From a bacterium (lineage in GTDB: Bacteria > Patescibacteriota > Minisyncoccia > Phycocordibacterales > JAKEFN01), in contig JAKEFN010000096.1 in the NCBI GenBank assembly GCA_022616085.1, positions 1 through 44,323 on the forward strand: a DNA stretch of 44,323 nt. Direction: 5' to 3'. A program made the position numbers and the translations under genes. The notes beneath the pieces are model-generated. The model worked only from the letters and a program-made list of their open reading frames with translations, did no database searches and was not told the origin of the DNA. Positions 16,657-22,935 of this stretch are shown piece by piece; the first letter of the stretch is position 1; the number at the start of each line of letters is the position of its first letter.

Positions 16657-16678
16657 AATTTATTAAATACAATACAGT
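16650..16678 (+). promoter_or_regulatory. Promoter for the 53-residue peptide
   Basis: TTGACA (16650-16655), 17 bases, TACAGT (16673-16678). The -35 is a perfect match and overlaps the uvrC start on the other strand. Confidence 0.6.
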
Positions 16679-16715
16679 ACGGTCACATTTTATCCCAAAA
16701 AAAGGAGGGAACAAA

Positions 16716-16877
16716 ATGTCTACGGTGAGTTTGGCAGCCATTGCCGGTGTACTTGCTGGGAGCGGTGGAAGCCTACTAGGGCTTGGTGCCGTTTATAAAA
16801 TCCTTGGAGTTGGCATTTTGGGTGCGGGATTTTTAGCCGCAGGGGTTTATCTCGCGTCAACTCTAACCGCCTGTTAG
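16716..16877 (+). CDS. Glycine-rich hydrophobic 53-residue peptide
   Basis: The frame MSTVSLAAIAGVLAGSGGSL continues LGLGAVYKILGVGILGAGFL and ends STLTAC. A strong AAAGGAGGG lies at ideal spacing, with a good promoter before it and a terminator after it, so expression is very likely. There are two membrane-length hydrophobic stretches with GxxxG-like spacing (glycine zippers) and a C-terminal cysteine. It could be a small membrane subunit, a bacteriocin-like pore-forming peptide or a toxin; no family is recognised and no immunity or export gene is adjacent. Confidence 0.8.
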   Translation: MSTVSLAAIAGVLAGSGGSLLGLGAVYKILGVGILGAGFLAAGVYLASTLTAC

Positions 16878-16904
16878 TGATTCTTTTATTTTGGTTTTTG
16901 ATAA

Positions 16905-16930
16905 CCTGCCACCCGGCAGGCTTTTCTTTT
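16905..16930 (+). terminator. Rho-independent terminator
   Basis: CCTGCC and GGCAGG pair around ACCC and are followed by CTTTTCTTTT. It ends the 53-residue peptide transcript. Confidence 0.8.
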
Positions 16931-16944
16931 CTCATTATAAAACA

Positions 16945-16973
16945 TTGTTATCCTACAAAAAATGACTTACAGT
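16945..16973 (+). promoter_or_regulatory. Probable tRNA-Leu promoter
   Basis: TTGTTA (16945-16950), 17 bases, TACAGT (16968-16973), with the tRNA beginning 15 bases later. Confidence 0.4.
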
Positions 16974-16988
16974 TTCAATAGATATAGT

Positions 16989-17070
16989 GCCGACGTGGCG
17001 GAATTGGTATACGCGCATGGCTTAGGACCATGTGCCGCAAGGCTTGTGAGTTCGAGTCTCACCGTCGGCA
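16989..17070 (+). tRNA. tRNA-Leu (anticodon UAG)
   Basis: The acceptor stem GCCGACG/CGTCGGC is perfect, the anticodon loop CTTAGGA gives UAG, the T arm has TTCGAGTCTC, and the variable arm is long as in class II tRNAs. The length is 82 bases to the discriminator A; CCA is not encoded. The tRNA 3' end is copied twice in the repeats that follow. Confidence 0.95.
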
Positions 17071-17082
17071 TATTTGAACAAA

Positions 17083-17226
17083 GTGAAAAATGCCGCGGGG
17101 AGACTCGAACGGGAAGGGGGACGGGGAAACACCTGTTTCCACGTGGAGGAAGTTCACGAAACCGTGGGTTTCGTGAGAGCGAGGGACGAGCGACGTTTGA
17201 TTCTCACCGTCGGCATTTTGAATGCA
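17083..17226 (+). repeat. 144-bp structured tandem repeat, unit 1
   Basis: The unit folds as one long stem: AAAATGCCG and CGGCATTTT close it, continued by CGGGGAGACTCGAAC against GTTTGATTCTCACCG. Inside are two hairpins: GGAAACA/TGTTTCC and CACGAAACC/GGTTTCGTG. The 3' arm (GATTCTCACCGTCGGCAT) copies the tRNA-Leu T arm and acceptor end. Period to unit 2 is exactly 144 bases. Confidence 0.85.
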
Positions 17227-17370
17227 ATGAAAAATGCCGCGGAGAGGCTCGAACACGAAAGGGGTCGGGAAAACTGTAGTTTTCCCGTGGAGGAAGTTCA
17301 CGAAACCGAGGGTTTCGTGGGAGCGAGGGACGAGCGACGTTTGATTCTCACCGTCGGCATATTGAATAGA
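17227..17370 (+). repeat. 144-bp structured tandem repeat, unit 2
   Basis: Same length and fold as unit 1, but the first inner hairpin is GGGAAAAC/GTTTTCCC instead of GGAAACA/TGTTTCC. Both arms changed together, which keeps the pairing. The CACGAAACC/GGTTTCGTG hairpin and the tRNA-like 3' arm are retained. No gene for a mobility protein is inside. Confidence 0.85.
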
Positions 17371-17385
17371 AACAATACTCTCCCC

Positions 17386-17420
17386 GAAAAAAACGACATA
17401 CTCATGTCGTTTTTGTTTTT
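17386..17420. terminator. Bidirectional terminator
   Basis: ACGACA and TGTCGT form a stem, with A7 on the left and a long T run on the right. On the plus strand it would end a tRNA-repeat transcript; on the minus strand it ends the small membrane protein gene. Confidence 0.75.
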
Positions 17421-17424
17421 TTTA

Positions 17425-17625
17425 TTACTTTCGCGCAAGCATAATCGCTGCCGCGATTACAATACCGGCAACCGCAATGCCTTCGCCAAGCGTCATGCTG
17501 GAGAAAAAATAAAGGATCCAGAGAAGCCCGACTAAAGGCAAAGCAAGGATTCCAACACCAACCAAACATAAAATAAGTACAATAAATGTTATGCCGACGA
17601 TTGCTTCCAATAGACCAGATCCCAT
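17425..17625 (-). CDS. 66-residue membrane protein
   Basis: The start MGSGLLEAIVGITFI has AGGAGG at good spacing. The product is nearly all hydrophobic with two or three membrane segments (residues about 7-28, 30-44 and 48-63) and ends LARK. It follows creA by 16 bases on the same strand, so the two form a short operon. Function unknown. Confidence 0.75.
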   Translation of the reverse strand: MGSGLLEAIVGITFIVLILCLVGVGILALPLVGLLWILYFFSSMTLGEGIAVAGIVIAAAIMLARK

Positions 17626-17641
17626 AATCCATACCTCCTGC

Positions 17642-18136
17642 TTACTTGCCGTCTGCAAAGAGCGGGACTGTTGAGATTGAATTCTTCGGCGAACCTTCAA
17701 TAATCTTGTCCGAATAGACAAGATAGATGAGCGCATGCACATTAGGATCGTACATCCGCACGACGTGAAGCTCCTTGAATAAAGGAGACGTTTTCTGGGA
17801 AAAAACTTCTTTTTGCCGAGAAACATCAAGACATCCGCCGGGCGGAGTTGCAGAATCAACCTGACCCTGGCAAATATTGCCAATCGGCGCCGTTTGCCTG
17901 CACGCGATAGAAGCATTGGACGGATCCTCTGCAAGTCCGACAGCGCCTGTCAAACCGCCCGCTTGCGCGTGGCTCATATGGCAGGTGATCCCGCCAATAT
18001 CAGGATCGTAAAAACCCTGAACAATGATCTTATCATTCGGTCCGGTGAACCGAAACGTCGTATCAACAGACCCGATATCCCACGCAAAAACGTACGCAGA
18101 AAAAAGGAGACTAAACATGCAAAGAATTTTTCCCAT
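17642..18136 (-). CDS. creA: CreA family protein
   Basis: The 164-residue protein has a signal peptide (MGKILCMFSLLFSAYVFA) and then the CreA pattern: IGSVDTTFRFTGPNDKI, a segment with GGITCHMSHAQAGG, and GLAEDPSNASIACRQ. CreA is a conserved periplasmic protein of unknown role, common in Proteobacteria. Two conserved cysteines (in ITCHMS and IACRQ) are retained. AGGAG lies before the ATG. Its presence in a CPR-like contig hints at transfer. The promoter with TTGACA is at 18173-18200. Confidence 0.9.
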   Translation of the reverse strand: MGKILCMFSLLFSAYVFAWDIGSVDTTFRFTGPNDKIIVQGFYDPDIGGITCHMSHAQAGGLTGAVGLAEDPSNASIACRQTAPIGNICQGQVDSATPPGGCLDVSRQKEVFSQKTSPLFKELHVVRMYDPNVHALIYLVYSDKIIEGSPKNSISTVPLFADGK

Positions 18137-18172
18137 TTGGAACTACTCCTATTGGGATATTTCCCTGCCGCC

Positions 18173-18200
18173 AATATATAAAATATAATAATATTGTCAA
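18173..18200 (-). promoter_or_regulatory. creA promoter
   Basis: TTGACA (18195-18200), 16 bases, TATATT (18173-18178), within an AT-rich stretch. Confidence 0.6.
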
Positions 18201-18219
18201 TCTTTACTTTTTTTAATAA

Positions 18220-18424
18220 ATGCAATGGACGCTGCCTTCCGCACCCGAAACTTTGGCCGTATCGTGGCACCTAAAAGAAACGGAAGCGGAAAAAGAGGAG
18301 GAGATCAATCGACAGTTATGCTTTTTTCGTATTGAAAAAGAAAAAAAAGCTCGTCGAGAATTATAATCGTCTGGTTCGACTCTATGAAAAGAAAAGCAGT
18401 GTCCAAAAATTATTTCAAAATTGA
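18220..18424 (+). pseudogene. Small charged ORF with a frameshift at an A8 run
   Basis: From the ATG at 18220 the frame reads MQWTLPSAPETLAVSWHLKE, then a Glu/Lys-rich helix, and stops after 48 residues. A one-base shift at A8 (18341-18348) leads into a second open stretch (KLVENYNRLVRLYEKKSSVQ, ending KLFQN). Joined, these make about 67 residues with a helical, coiled-coil look. It may be a sequencing error, slippage at the A run, or a decaying gene. There is no Shine-Dalgarno site. The rest of this intergenic stretch shows nothing else. Confidence 0.4.
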
Positions 18425-18483
18425 GTTATGTTTTTATAAACCGCTAAAAAATGAGGGGTTTTACTGACCGCGAAAAGTGCAAA

Positions 18484-19467
18484 CTATGCATTATGCTTCA
18501 TATCCTGCGGTTCTTGAAACGCCTCGATAATGGGTTCGATATTCCCATCCATAATCTTTTCTATGTTGCTCCATGATTTTTTGATCCGGTGGTCGGTGAT
18601 GCGGTCTTGGAGAAAATTATACGTGCGAATTTTTTCCGATCGGTCCATGGTGCCAACCTGCTCCCTCCGTTCATCCGCGTGCTTTCCTCCTTCCTCCTCT
18701 TCTTTAAGCGCGATAAGTTTCGATTCAAGAATCGCAAGGGCCTTTTCGCGGTTTCTCTGCTGGGTGCGCTCGCTCGTGCATCGGATAACCAACCCCGTAG
18801 GCTTGTGGGTGATGCGAACCGCCGTTTCCACCTTGTTCACATTCTGTCCTCCCGCGCCACCGGAACGGCTGAACTCAACCTCAATATCCGCCGGATTGAT
18901 CGAAACACCTGAGGATTTTCTGACTGGCAAAACCGCCACAGACGCGGTCGACGTGTGAATGCGCCCCGATTTCTCGGTCGCCGGCACGCGCTGGATGCGA
19001 TGCACACCGATCTCGCTTTTGAAAACGCCGTATACATCTTTTCCCCCAATCTCAAACACAGCCTCCTTATACCCGCCGAGACCGCTTTCCGATTCAGAAA
19101 TGCGCGAAAAACGATACCCTTTTTGCGTTGCGTATTTTTCATACATCTCCGCAAGCTCTTTGGCAAAAAGCGAGGCCTCTTCCCCGCCCGCGCCCGCGCG
19201 CACCTCCATGATCACCACATTATGCGTTTGGGCATCCTCTCCGGATGCGTTCCCGATGATCTGGGTGATGCGCTCTTCAACCGCCCTTTTTTGAATCTCA
19301 AGATCCCTAATTTCGTCTTTACCGAGCTTCTCCATCTCCGAATCATTCTTAATCATAATCTCCAAGCCCGCAATTTTTTCGGTTATTTTTTGCCACTCAA
19401 AAGCAAGATAACTCGTCTTCGGGTTATCCTTGAAGTCCTGTATGCTTCGCTCGCTGAAGGGCGTCAT
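18484..19467 (-). CDS. prfA: Peptide chain release factor 1
   Basis: The 327-residue protein ends translation at UAA and UAG. The codon-recognition tripeptide PAT is at 162-164 (RVPATEKSGRIHTST), which marks RF1 rather than RF2, and GGQ is at 206-208. It is about 30 residues shorter than E. coli RF1, missing part of the N-terminal domain. The start overlaps the rpmE stop as ATGA, so translation is coupled. TGA is used as a stop throughout the window, so RF2 must be encoded elsewhere. Confidence 0.96.
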   Translation of the reverse strand: MTPFSERSIQDFKDNPKTSYLAFEWQKITEKIAGLEIMIKNDSEMEKLGKDEIRDLEIQKRAVEERITQIIGNASGEDAQTHNVVIMEVRAGAGGEEASLFAKELAEMYEKYATQKGYRFSRISESESGLGGYKEAVFEIGGKDVYGVFKSEIGVHRIQRVPATEKSGRIHTSTASVAVLPVRKSSGVSINPADIEVEFSRSGGAGGQNVNKVETAVRITHKPTGLVIRCTSERTQQRNREKALAILESKLIALKEEEEGGKHADERREQVGTMDRSEKIRTYNFLQDRITDHRIKKSWSNIEKIMDGNIEPIIEAFQEPQDMKHNA

Positions 19468-19772
19468 GTGCGTACTTTTGATTTCGCGCCCGAGAGGGCC
19501 TTCTCCTTTTCTCCCCTTTTATTTTTTTTCTCCGCCGCCGATTCGGTTTTTTTCTTTTTTGGGGCTTTTTCCGCCGCTTTTGCGATGCGCCTGAACCGCT
19601 CAACCCGTCCGCCCGCATCTATCATTTTTTCGTTGCCGGTAAAAAACGGATGGCAACTACTGCAAATCTCCACGGCAAGCGACTCTTTGGTCGAACCGAT
19701 GGCAAATGAATTCCCGCACGAACATGTAACCGCCGCATTCGGATAATATTTGGGATGCAAATCCTTCTTCAT
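19464..19772 (-). CDS. rpmE: 50S ribosomal protein L31
   Basis: The product begins MKKDLHPKYYPNAAVTCSCG, with Cys17, Cys19, Cys37 and Cys40 as the likely zinc-binding type, and the conserved HPFFTGNEKMIDAGGRVERF stretch. The first 70 residues are normal L31; a 30-residue Lys/Glu/Ala-rich tail follows. It overlaps prfA by four bases. The longer upstream frame is not needed: the family start is at MKKDLHP. Confidence 0.94.
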   Translation of the reverse strand: MKKDLHPKYYPNAAVTCSCGNSFAIGSTKESLAVEICSSCHPFFTGNEKMIDAGGRVERFRRIAKAAEKAPKKKKTESAAEKKNKRGEKEKALSGAKSKVRT

Positions 19773-19842
19773 AATAGCATCCACTATAGCATGGCGCCCT
19801 GTGAAAAGCAAACGGACGGATGGGCACGGACGGAACAACCCT

Positions 19843-21177
19843 CTACTGCGGAGAGCTTTCCAAAATATCAATCAACCTTTGATATTCTTCCGCAAAACCC
19901 ATAACTTCATCACCGTAAAACGCATACGCGGGTTTCTGCCAGTTGCCCCCCGCAAGATAGCGGAGCGCCGCGCGGCGTTCGGCGGAAGAACCTCCGTCCG
20001 CGCCTCCGTTATCTTTAAGGAGAAGGGTGGACGCAACGAACGCATCGCGCGGATTCCACGGATTCGGAGGATTTGATCCCGTAATGCCAGAGATGGCGTT
20101 CTTGTAGCCCATCCAGGTGGTCGGCATGAATTGAGCCGGTCCCATAGCGCCGCCGCATCCGTATCCGGGAGCCTTTGATACCGGCATATCATCGGGATTG
20201 AATCCAAGCTCGCCGGTTATTGCAAGATACGCAGTTTTTTGTTTCTCTGCCGAGGAGGGATATCCGATCGACTTATAGCACTCATACATGTCTATGCGCC
20301 AATTCCCGTTGCCCTGAAAAGCTCCCAAGTTCGACTCTTCGCGGATGATGCCTAGAAGAAATGCCGGGCGAATGCCCGTATGCGAACGCGCGAACTCGGC
20401 ATGCGCAAGCGCTTCTTCAAAAGAAATCGCCTTCGATCCCCGAAGATTGAAAAGTGCGCTCCGAATAGCCGCGGCGTCTTTTTCTTTTTCATTTATTACT
20501 TTCTGGTATGACGCTTCCTGGCCTTTCGTAATGCGGAGAAGCTGTTTTTTCTCCATATCGGCGTCATCAAGCCGTTTCTTCTCCATCAGCTGGATGTTTT
20601 TCAATTCGTTTTCTTCATTTTTTTTGCGTTCCAGAAGCTCTTTTTCAGTAGATGTCCTCTCCCGCGCAAGCGCGATCGCGGTGAAAGAAAAATTGAGCGC
20701 CTTTTTTATGGATAGGAATGTGTCAAGATCCGTAAAAAAATCGGAGATATTCAAATTGGAGAGCACCACTTCCGCAAGCGAATACGAATCGAGTTCGTAT
20801 GTTTTCCGCATCAGATGCTCAAGCGACTCTTTCTCGCGTTCAATCTTCGCCGAAAGGTCCGATATTGTGAAAACTTTCCCGTCAATCTCTTTTAAAAGTT
20901 CCGAGACGACGATGTCCCGCGCGCGAATTCCCAATTTCGCCTTGTTTATTTTAGAATCAAGAATGGCAACGTCCCGTTCAAGAGTCGCTTTTTCGCGCTG
21001 TTTTTCCGAGAGACTGGCGCGCTCGGCCTCGATCTCTTTTTCGATTTCCGCAAGCTCCGCCTCAAGCGCCGCCCGCTCCGCAGGGGCAAGCTCGGCTCGA
21101 GCAGAAATAGGAATAAGCGATGCGGCGAATATAAGCAAAAATAACGCCGCAAAAATTTTTGGAAGCGCATGCGCCAT
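19843..21177 (-). CDS. Secreted coiled-coil lytic transglycosylase
   Basis: From MAHALPKIFA the protein has 444 residues: a signal peptide (to about residue 25), a long coiled coil (about 27-245), then a transglycosylase domain with IIREESNLGAFQGNG, whose Glu-Ser pair fits the SLT/MltB active site, and GGAMGPAQFMPTTW. It should cut glycan strands outside the membrane; the coiled coil is like that of PcsB/EnvC-type hydrolases controlled by FtsEX. The segment YELDSYSLAEVVLS closely matches YEIESQSLAEIVLS in the M23 peptidase at 30961, so the two share a regulatory N-terminal module. Confidence 0.87.
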   Translation of the reverse strand: MAHALPKIFAALFLLIFAASLIPISARAELAPAERAALEAELAEIEKEIEAERASLSEKQREKATLERDVAILDSKINKAKLGIRARDIVVSELLKEIDGKVFTISDLSAKIEREKESLEHLMRKTYELDSYSLAEVVLSNLNISDFFTDLDTFLSIKKALNFSFTAIALARERTSTEKELLERKKNEENELKNIQLMEKKRLDDADMEKKQLLRITKGQEASYQKVINEKEKDAAAIRSALFNLRGSKAISFEEALAHAEFARSHTGIRPAFLLGIIREESNLGAFQGNGNWRIDMYECYKSIGYPSSAEKQKTAYLAITGELGFNPDDMPVSKAPGYGCGGAMGPAQFMPTTWMGYKNAISGITGSNPPNPWNPRDAFVASTLLLKDNGGADGGSSAERRAALRYLAGGNWQKPAYAFYGDEVMGFAEEYQRLIDILESSPQ

Positions 21178-21199
21178 CGTATAAGTATAGCACGGAATT

Positions 21200-21832
21200 T
21201 TATTCTGCGAGAGCTTCTTCTTCCTCTTTCTTGCCTTTCTTTGCGACTTCAATTGCCGCGGCGTCGAACTCGGGCTCTTCTTTTTCTTCTTTGCGTTCCG
21301 CAACGAGAACAACTATATCTTCCAAGAGCGCAAGCGGCGTAACGCCTTCAGGAAGCGCGAGATCCTTCACCGCAATATGGCTCTCAAGGGAGGCCAATCC
21401 GGAGACGTCGACTTTGATTTCGTGGGGGATATTTCTCGGGAGAACGCGAATTTCAAGCTCATGAAGCACTTTGACAAGAGTGCCTCCAAAATCCTTTACT
21501 GCCGGAGAAACCCCTTCGTATGCAAGGGGCACGGCGACCTCCACTTCTTTGTCTTTGTCGATGGCGTAAAAGTCGACATGGAGAGGCAGTCCTGTTACCG
21601 GATCGCGGGCGATATCATGAATAAGCACTTCGATATTTCCGTCCCCCGCATCAAGAGAAATGACCTCCGTCTCGCCCGCTTTTTTGAGGACTTTTTCGAA
21701 ATCACGGGCTGGAACGCTCACCATGCCAGCCGCTTTTTTCCCGCCGTAAAAAACCGCCGGAATTTTGCCCTGTTTTCTTATATATGCCGCTTTTGATGTT
21801 TTGTCGCGCTTTTCCGCCTTGAGTGTAAGCAT
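21200..21832 (-). CDS. rplY: 50S ribosomal protein L25 (Ctc form)
   Basis: The 210-residue long form has the 5S rRNA-binding L25 domain (MLTLKAEKRDKTSKAAYIRK ... HVDFYAID) and the TL5-like beta domain, followed by a Glu/Lys-rich tail ending EEEEALAE. It lies 22 bases upstream of the transglycosylase gene on the same strand. Its promoter places TATAAT 6 bases before the ATG, with no Shine-Dalgarno site. Confidence 0.95.
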   Translation of the reverse strand: MLTLKAEKRDKTSKAAYIRKQGKIPAVFYGGKKAAGMVSVPARDFEKVLKKAGETEVISLDAGDGNIEVLIHDIARDPVTGLPLHVDFYAIDKDKEVEVAVPLAYEGVSPAVKDFGGTLVKVLHELEIRVLPRNIPHEIKVDVSGLASLESHIAVKDLALPEGVTPLALLEDIVVLVAERKEEKEEPEFDAAAIEVAKKGKKEEEEALAE

Positions 21833-21838
21833 TGCGGT

Positions 21839-21866
21839 ATTATAAGGGAATTCTAAAATATAACAA
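21839..21866 (-). promoter_or_regulatory. rplY promoter (leaderless type)
   Basis: TTGTTA (21861-21866), 16 bases, TATAAT (21839-21844), then ACCGCA and the ATG. The transcript should begin at the start codon. Confidence 0.65.
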
Positions 21867-21917
21867 GTATTGACAAAATTATATTAAAATGATTCATCAA
21901 TCTCATTTCTCTCTCAC

Positions 21918-21945
21918 GAGCGGCCACAAGCCGCTCACTTTTTTT
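21918..21945 (+). terminator. Orphan plus-strand terminator
   Basis: GAGCGGC and GCCGCTC pair around CACAA and are followed by a T run on the plus strand only. No plus-strand gene precedes it; the nearest genes on both sides are on the minus strand. A TTGACA at 21870 lies about 50 bases before it, so a short untranslated RNA is possible. Confidence 0.55.
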
Positions 21946-21999
21946 AATTTTTACGACATGACGCGGATGCCGACACCGCTCGCATGCGCGCTTCTCATG

Positions 22000-22392
22000 T
22001 TATTTCTTTGAAAGCAGGGCAAAAAGGGCAAGACCTGCGCCGAGAATTCCAATGTCGCGGTAGGTTTCAAGATTGAGTCCCACCAAAAGAAGAATAAGCC
22101 CCATCTGGAACGCGACAAAAAGACCCGCCCACCGCGAAGCCGCTTTGGGGAAAAACCATCCGATCATAACGAGCGCAATGATGAATTCCCCGGCCGCCTG
22201 CATGCGGAGATAGGTGTCGATGCCGATCGCCCCAATCGCATGTTGGAAAAAATCCGGGAGCGATTGTATCGCCCAATACCATCCAGCGGTATGCCGGAAA
22301 ATATCGGTGCTTGTATAAAAATAAACTCCCGCGATGCCGAGCCGAAGAATCCATTCGGGTGGAATGCGAGAAAAAAAATTGTCTCTGTGCAT
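22000..22392 (-). CDS. DoxX-like membrane protein
   Basis: The 130-residue protein has four predicted membrane segments with the look of DoxX/SURF4-type proteins (RLGIAGVYFYTSTDIFRH near the start, AAGEFIIALVMIGWFFPKAA in the third segment). Some DoxX proteins take part in quinone or thiol redox chemistry; nothing here shows a specific role. TATAAT ends 6 bases before the ATG. Confidence 0.6.
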   Translation of the reverse strand: MHRDNFFSRIPPEWILRLGIAGVYFYTSTDIFRHTAGWYWAIQSLPDFFQHAIGAIGIDTYLRMQAAGEFIIALVMIGWFFPKAASRWAGLFVAFQMGLILLLVGLNLETYRDIGILGAGLALFALLSKK

Positions 22393-22398
22393 ACCGAC

Positions 22399-22427
22399 AT
22401 TATAGCGTTTTGTCTGTTTAAGCGCAA
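22399..22427 (-). promoter_or_regulatory. Promoter of the DoxX-like gene
   Basis: TTGCGC (22422-22427), 17 bases, TATAAT (22399-22404), 6 bases to the ATG at 22392. Leaderless type. The -35 overlaps the T run of the terminator of the upstream gene. Confidence 0.6.
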
Positions 22428-22447
22428 AAAACCGCCCGAGGAGGCGG
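22424..22447 (-). terminator. Rho-independent terminator
   Basis: On the minus strand CCGCC and GGGCGG form a stem around TCCTC, followed by T6. It lies 5 bases past the stop of the gene at 22452. Confidence 0.8.
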
Positions 22448-22451
22448 CGAA

Positions 22452-22862
22452 TTAAAAATCGAATTTCAGGAATGCGATCGGGATGAGCGCATATATAAAT
22501 CCCATGACAAGACGGGCATCCACGGCATCAAATTTCCCAAGCCCGATTCCGGCGTCAGGGAGAAGAAATTGCGCCACATCCGTGCCGATATATCCGGCAA
22601 GAAAAGCAAATACGGACATCGCAACTATTGTTAGATATTTTGTAATATTCGCCGTATATGTGCCGACGCACGAATAAAGAAACCATGCCGTGACGCACGC
22701 AAATGTCCAGACGATAAACGCGAGAACGGCGGGAACAGCAAACGATGCATAGTGCCACTCCGAATCGTGGACAACGATTTTGAGAGCAAAGAAAATAATG
22801 GTTGCCGCATATGACCAGAAAAGACCGAGAGCGTAAGCGGTTATTGCCATAAGGAAGCCCAT
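22452..22862 (-). CDS. Membrane protein of unknown function
   Basis: Starting at MGFLMAITAYALG (GGAGG 8 bases upstream) the protein has 136 residues and four predicted membrane segments. Asp and Glu are rare in the membrane parts. It is divergent from the endonuclease Q-like gene and shares a promoter region with it. Longer upstream starts lack a ribosome site. No family is recognised. Confidence 0.7.
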   Translation of the reverse strand: MGFLMAITAYALGLFWSYAATIIFFALKIVVHDSEWHYASFAVPAVLAFIVWTFACVTAWFLYSCVGTYTANITKYLTIVAMSVFAFLAGYIGTDVAQFLLPDAGIGLGKFDAVDARLVMGFIYALIPIAFLKFDF

Positions 22863-22895
22863 GGGCGATTCCTCCATAAAGAACGGGTCATAAAC

Positions 22896-22929
22896 AGTAT
22901 ACAAAGTATCGGGCGTATGGCAATATAAA
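22896..22929. promoter_or_regulatory. Overlapping divergent promoters
   Basis: Leftward: TTGCCA (22918-22923), 16 bases, TATACT (22896-22901). Rightward: TATAAA (22924-22929), ending 6 bases before the ATG at 22936, with no good -35. The leftward -35 touches the rightward -10, so the two starts should compete. Confidence 0.55.
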
Positions 22930-22935
22930 TGCACG

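Noticed and set aside
17083..17370. CRISPR array
   Set aside because: There are only two units of 144 bp with no spacers, and no cas genes are present.
17074..17535. Open frame of 153 codons across the two tandem repeats
   Set aside because: It is open only because the repeat period (144) is a multiple of three. The DNA shows paired stem changes typical of structure, not codon-level constraint, and the repeats derive from a tRNA end.
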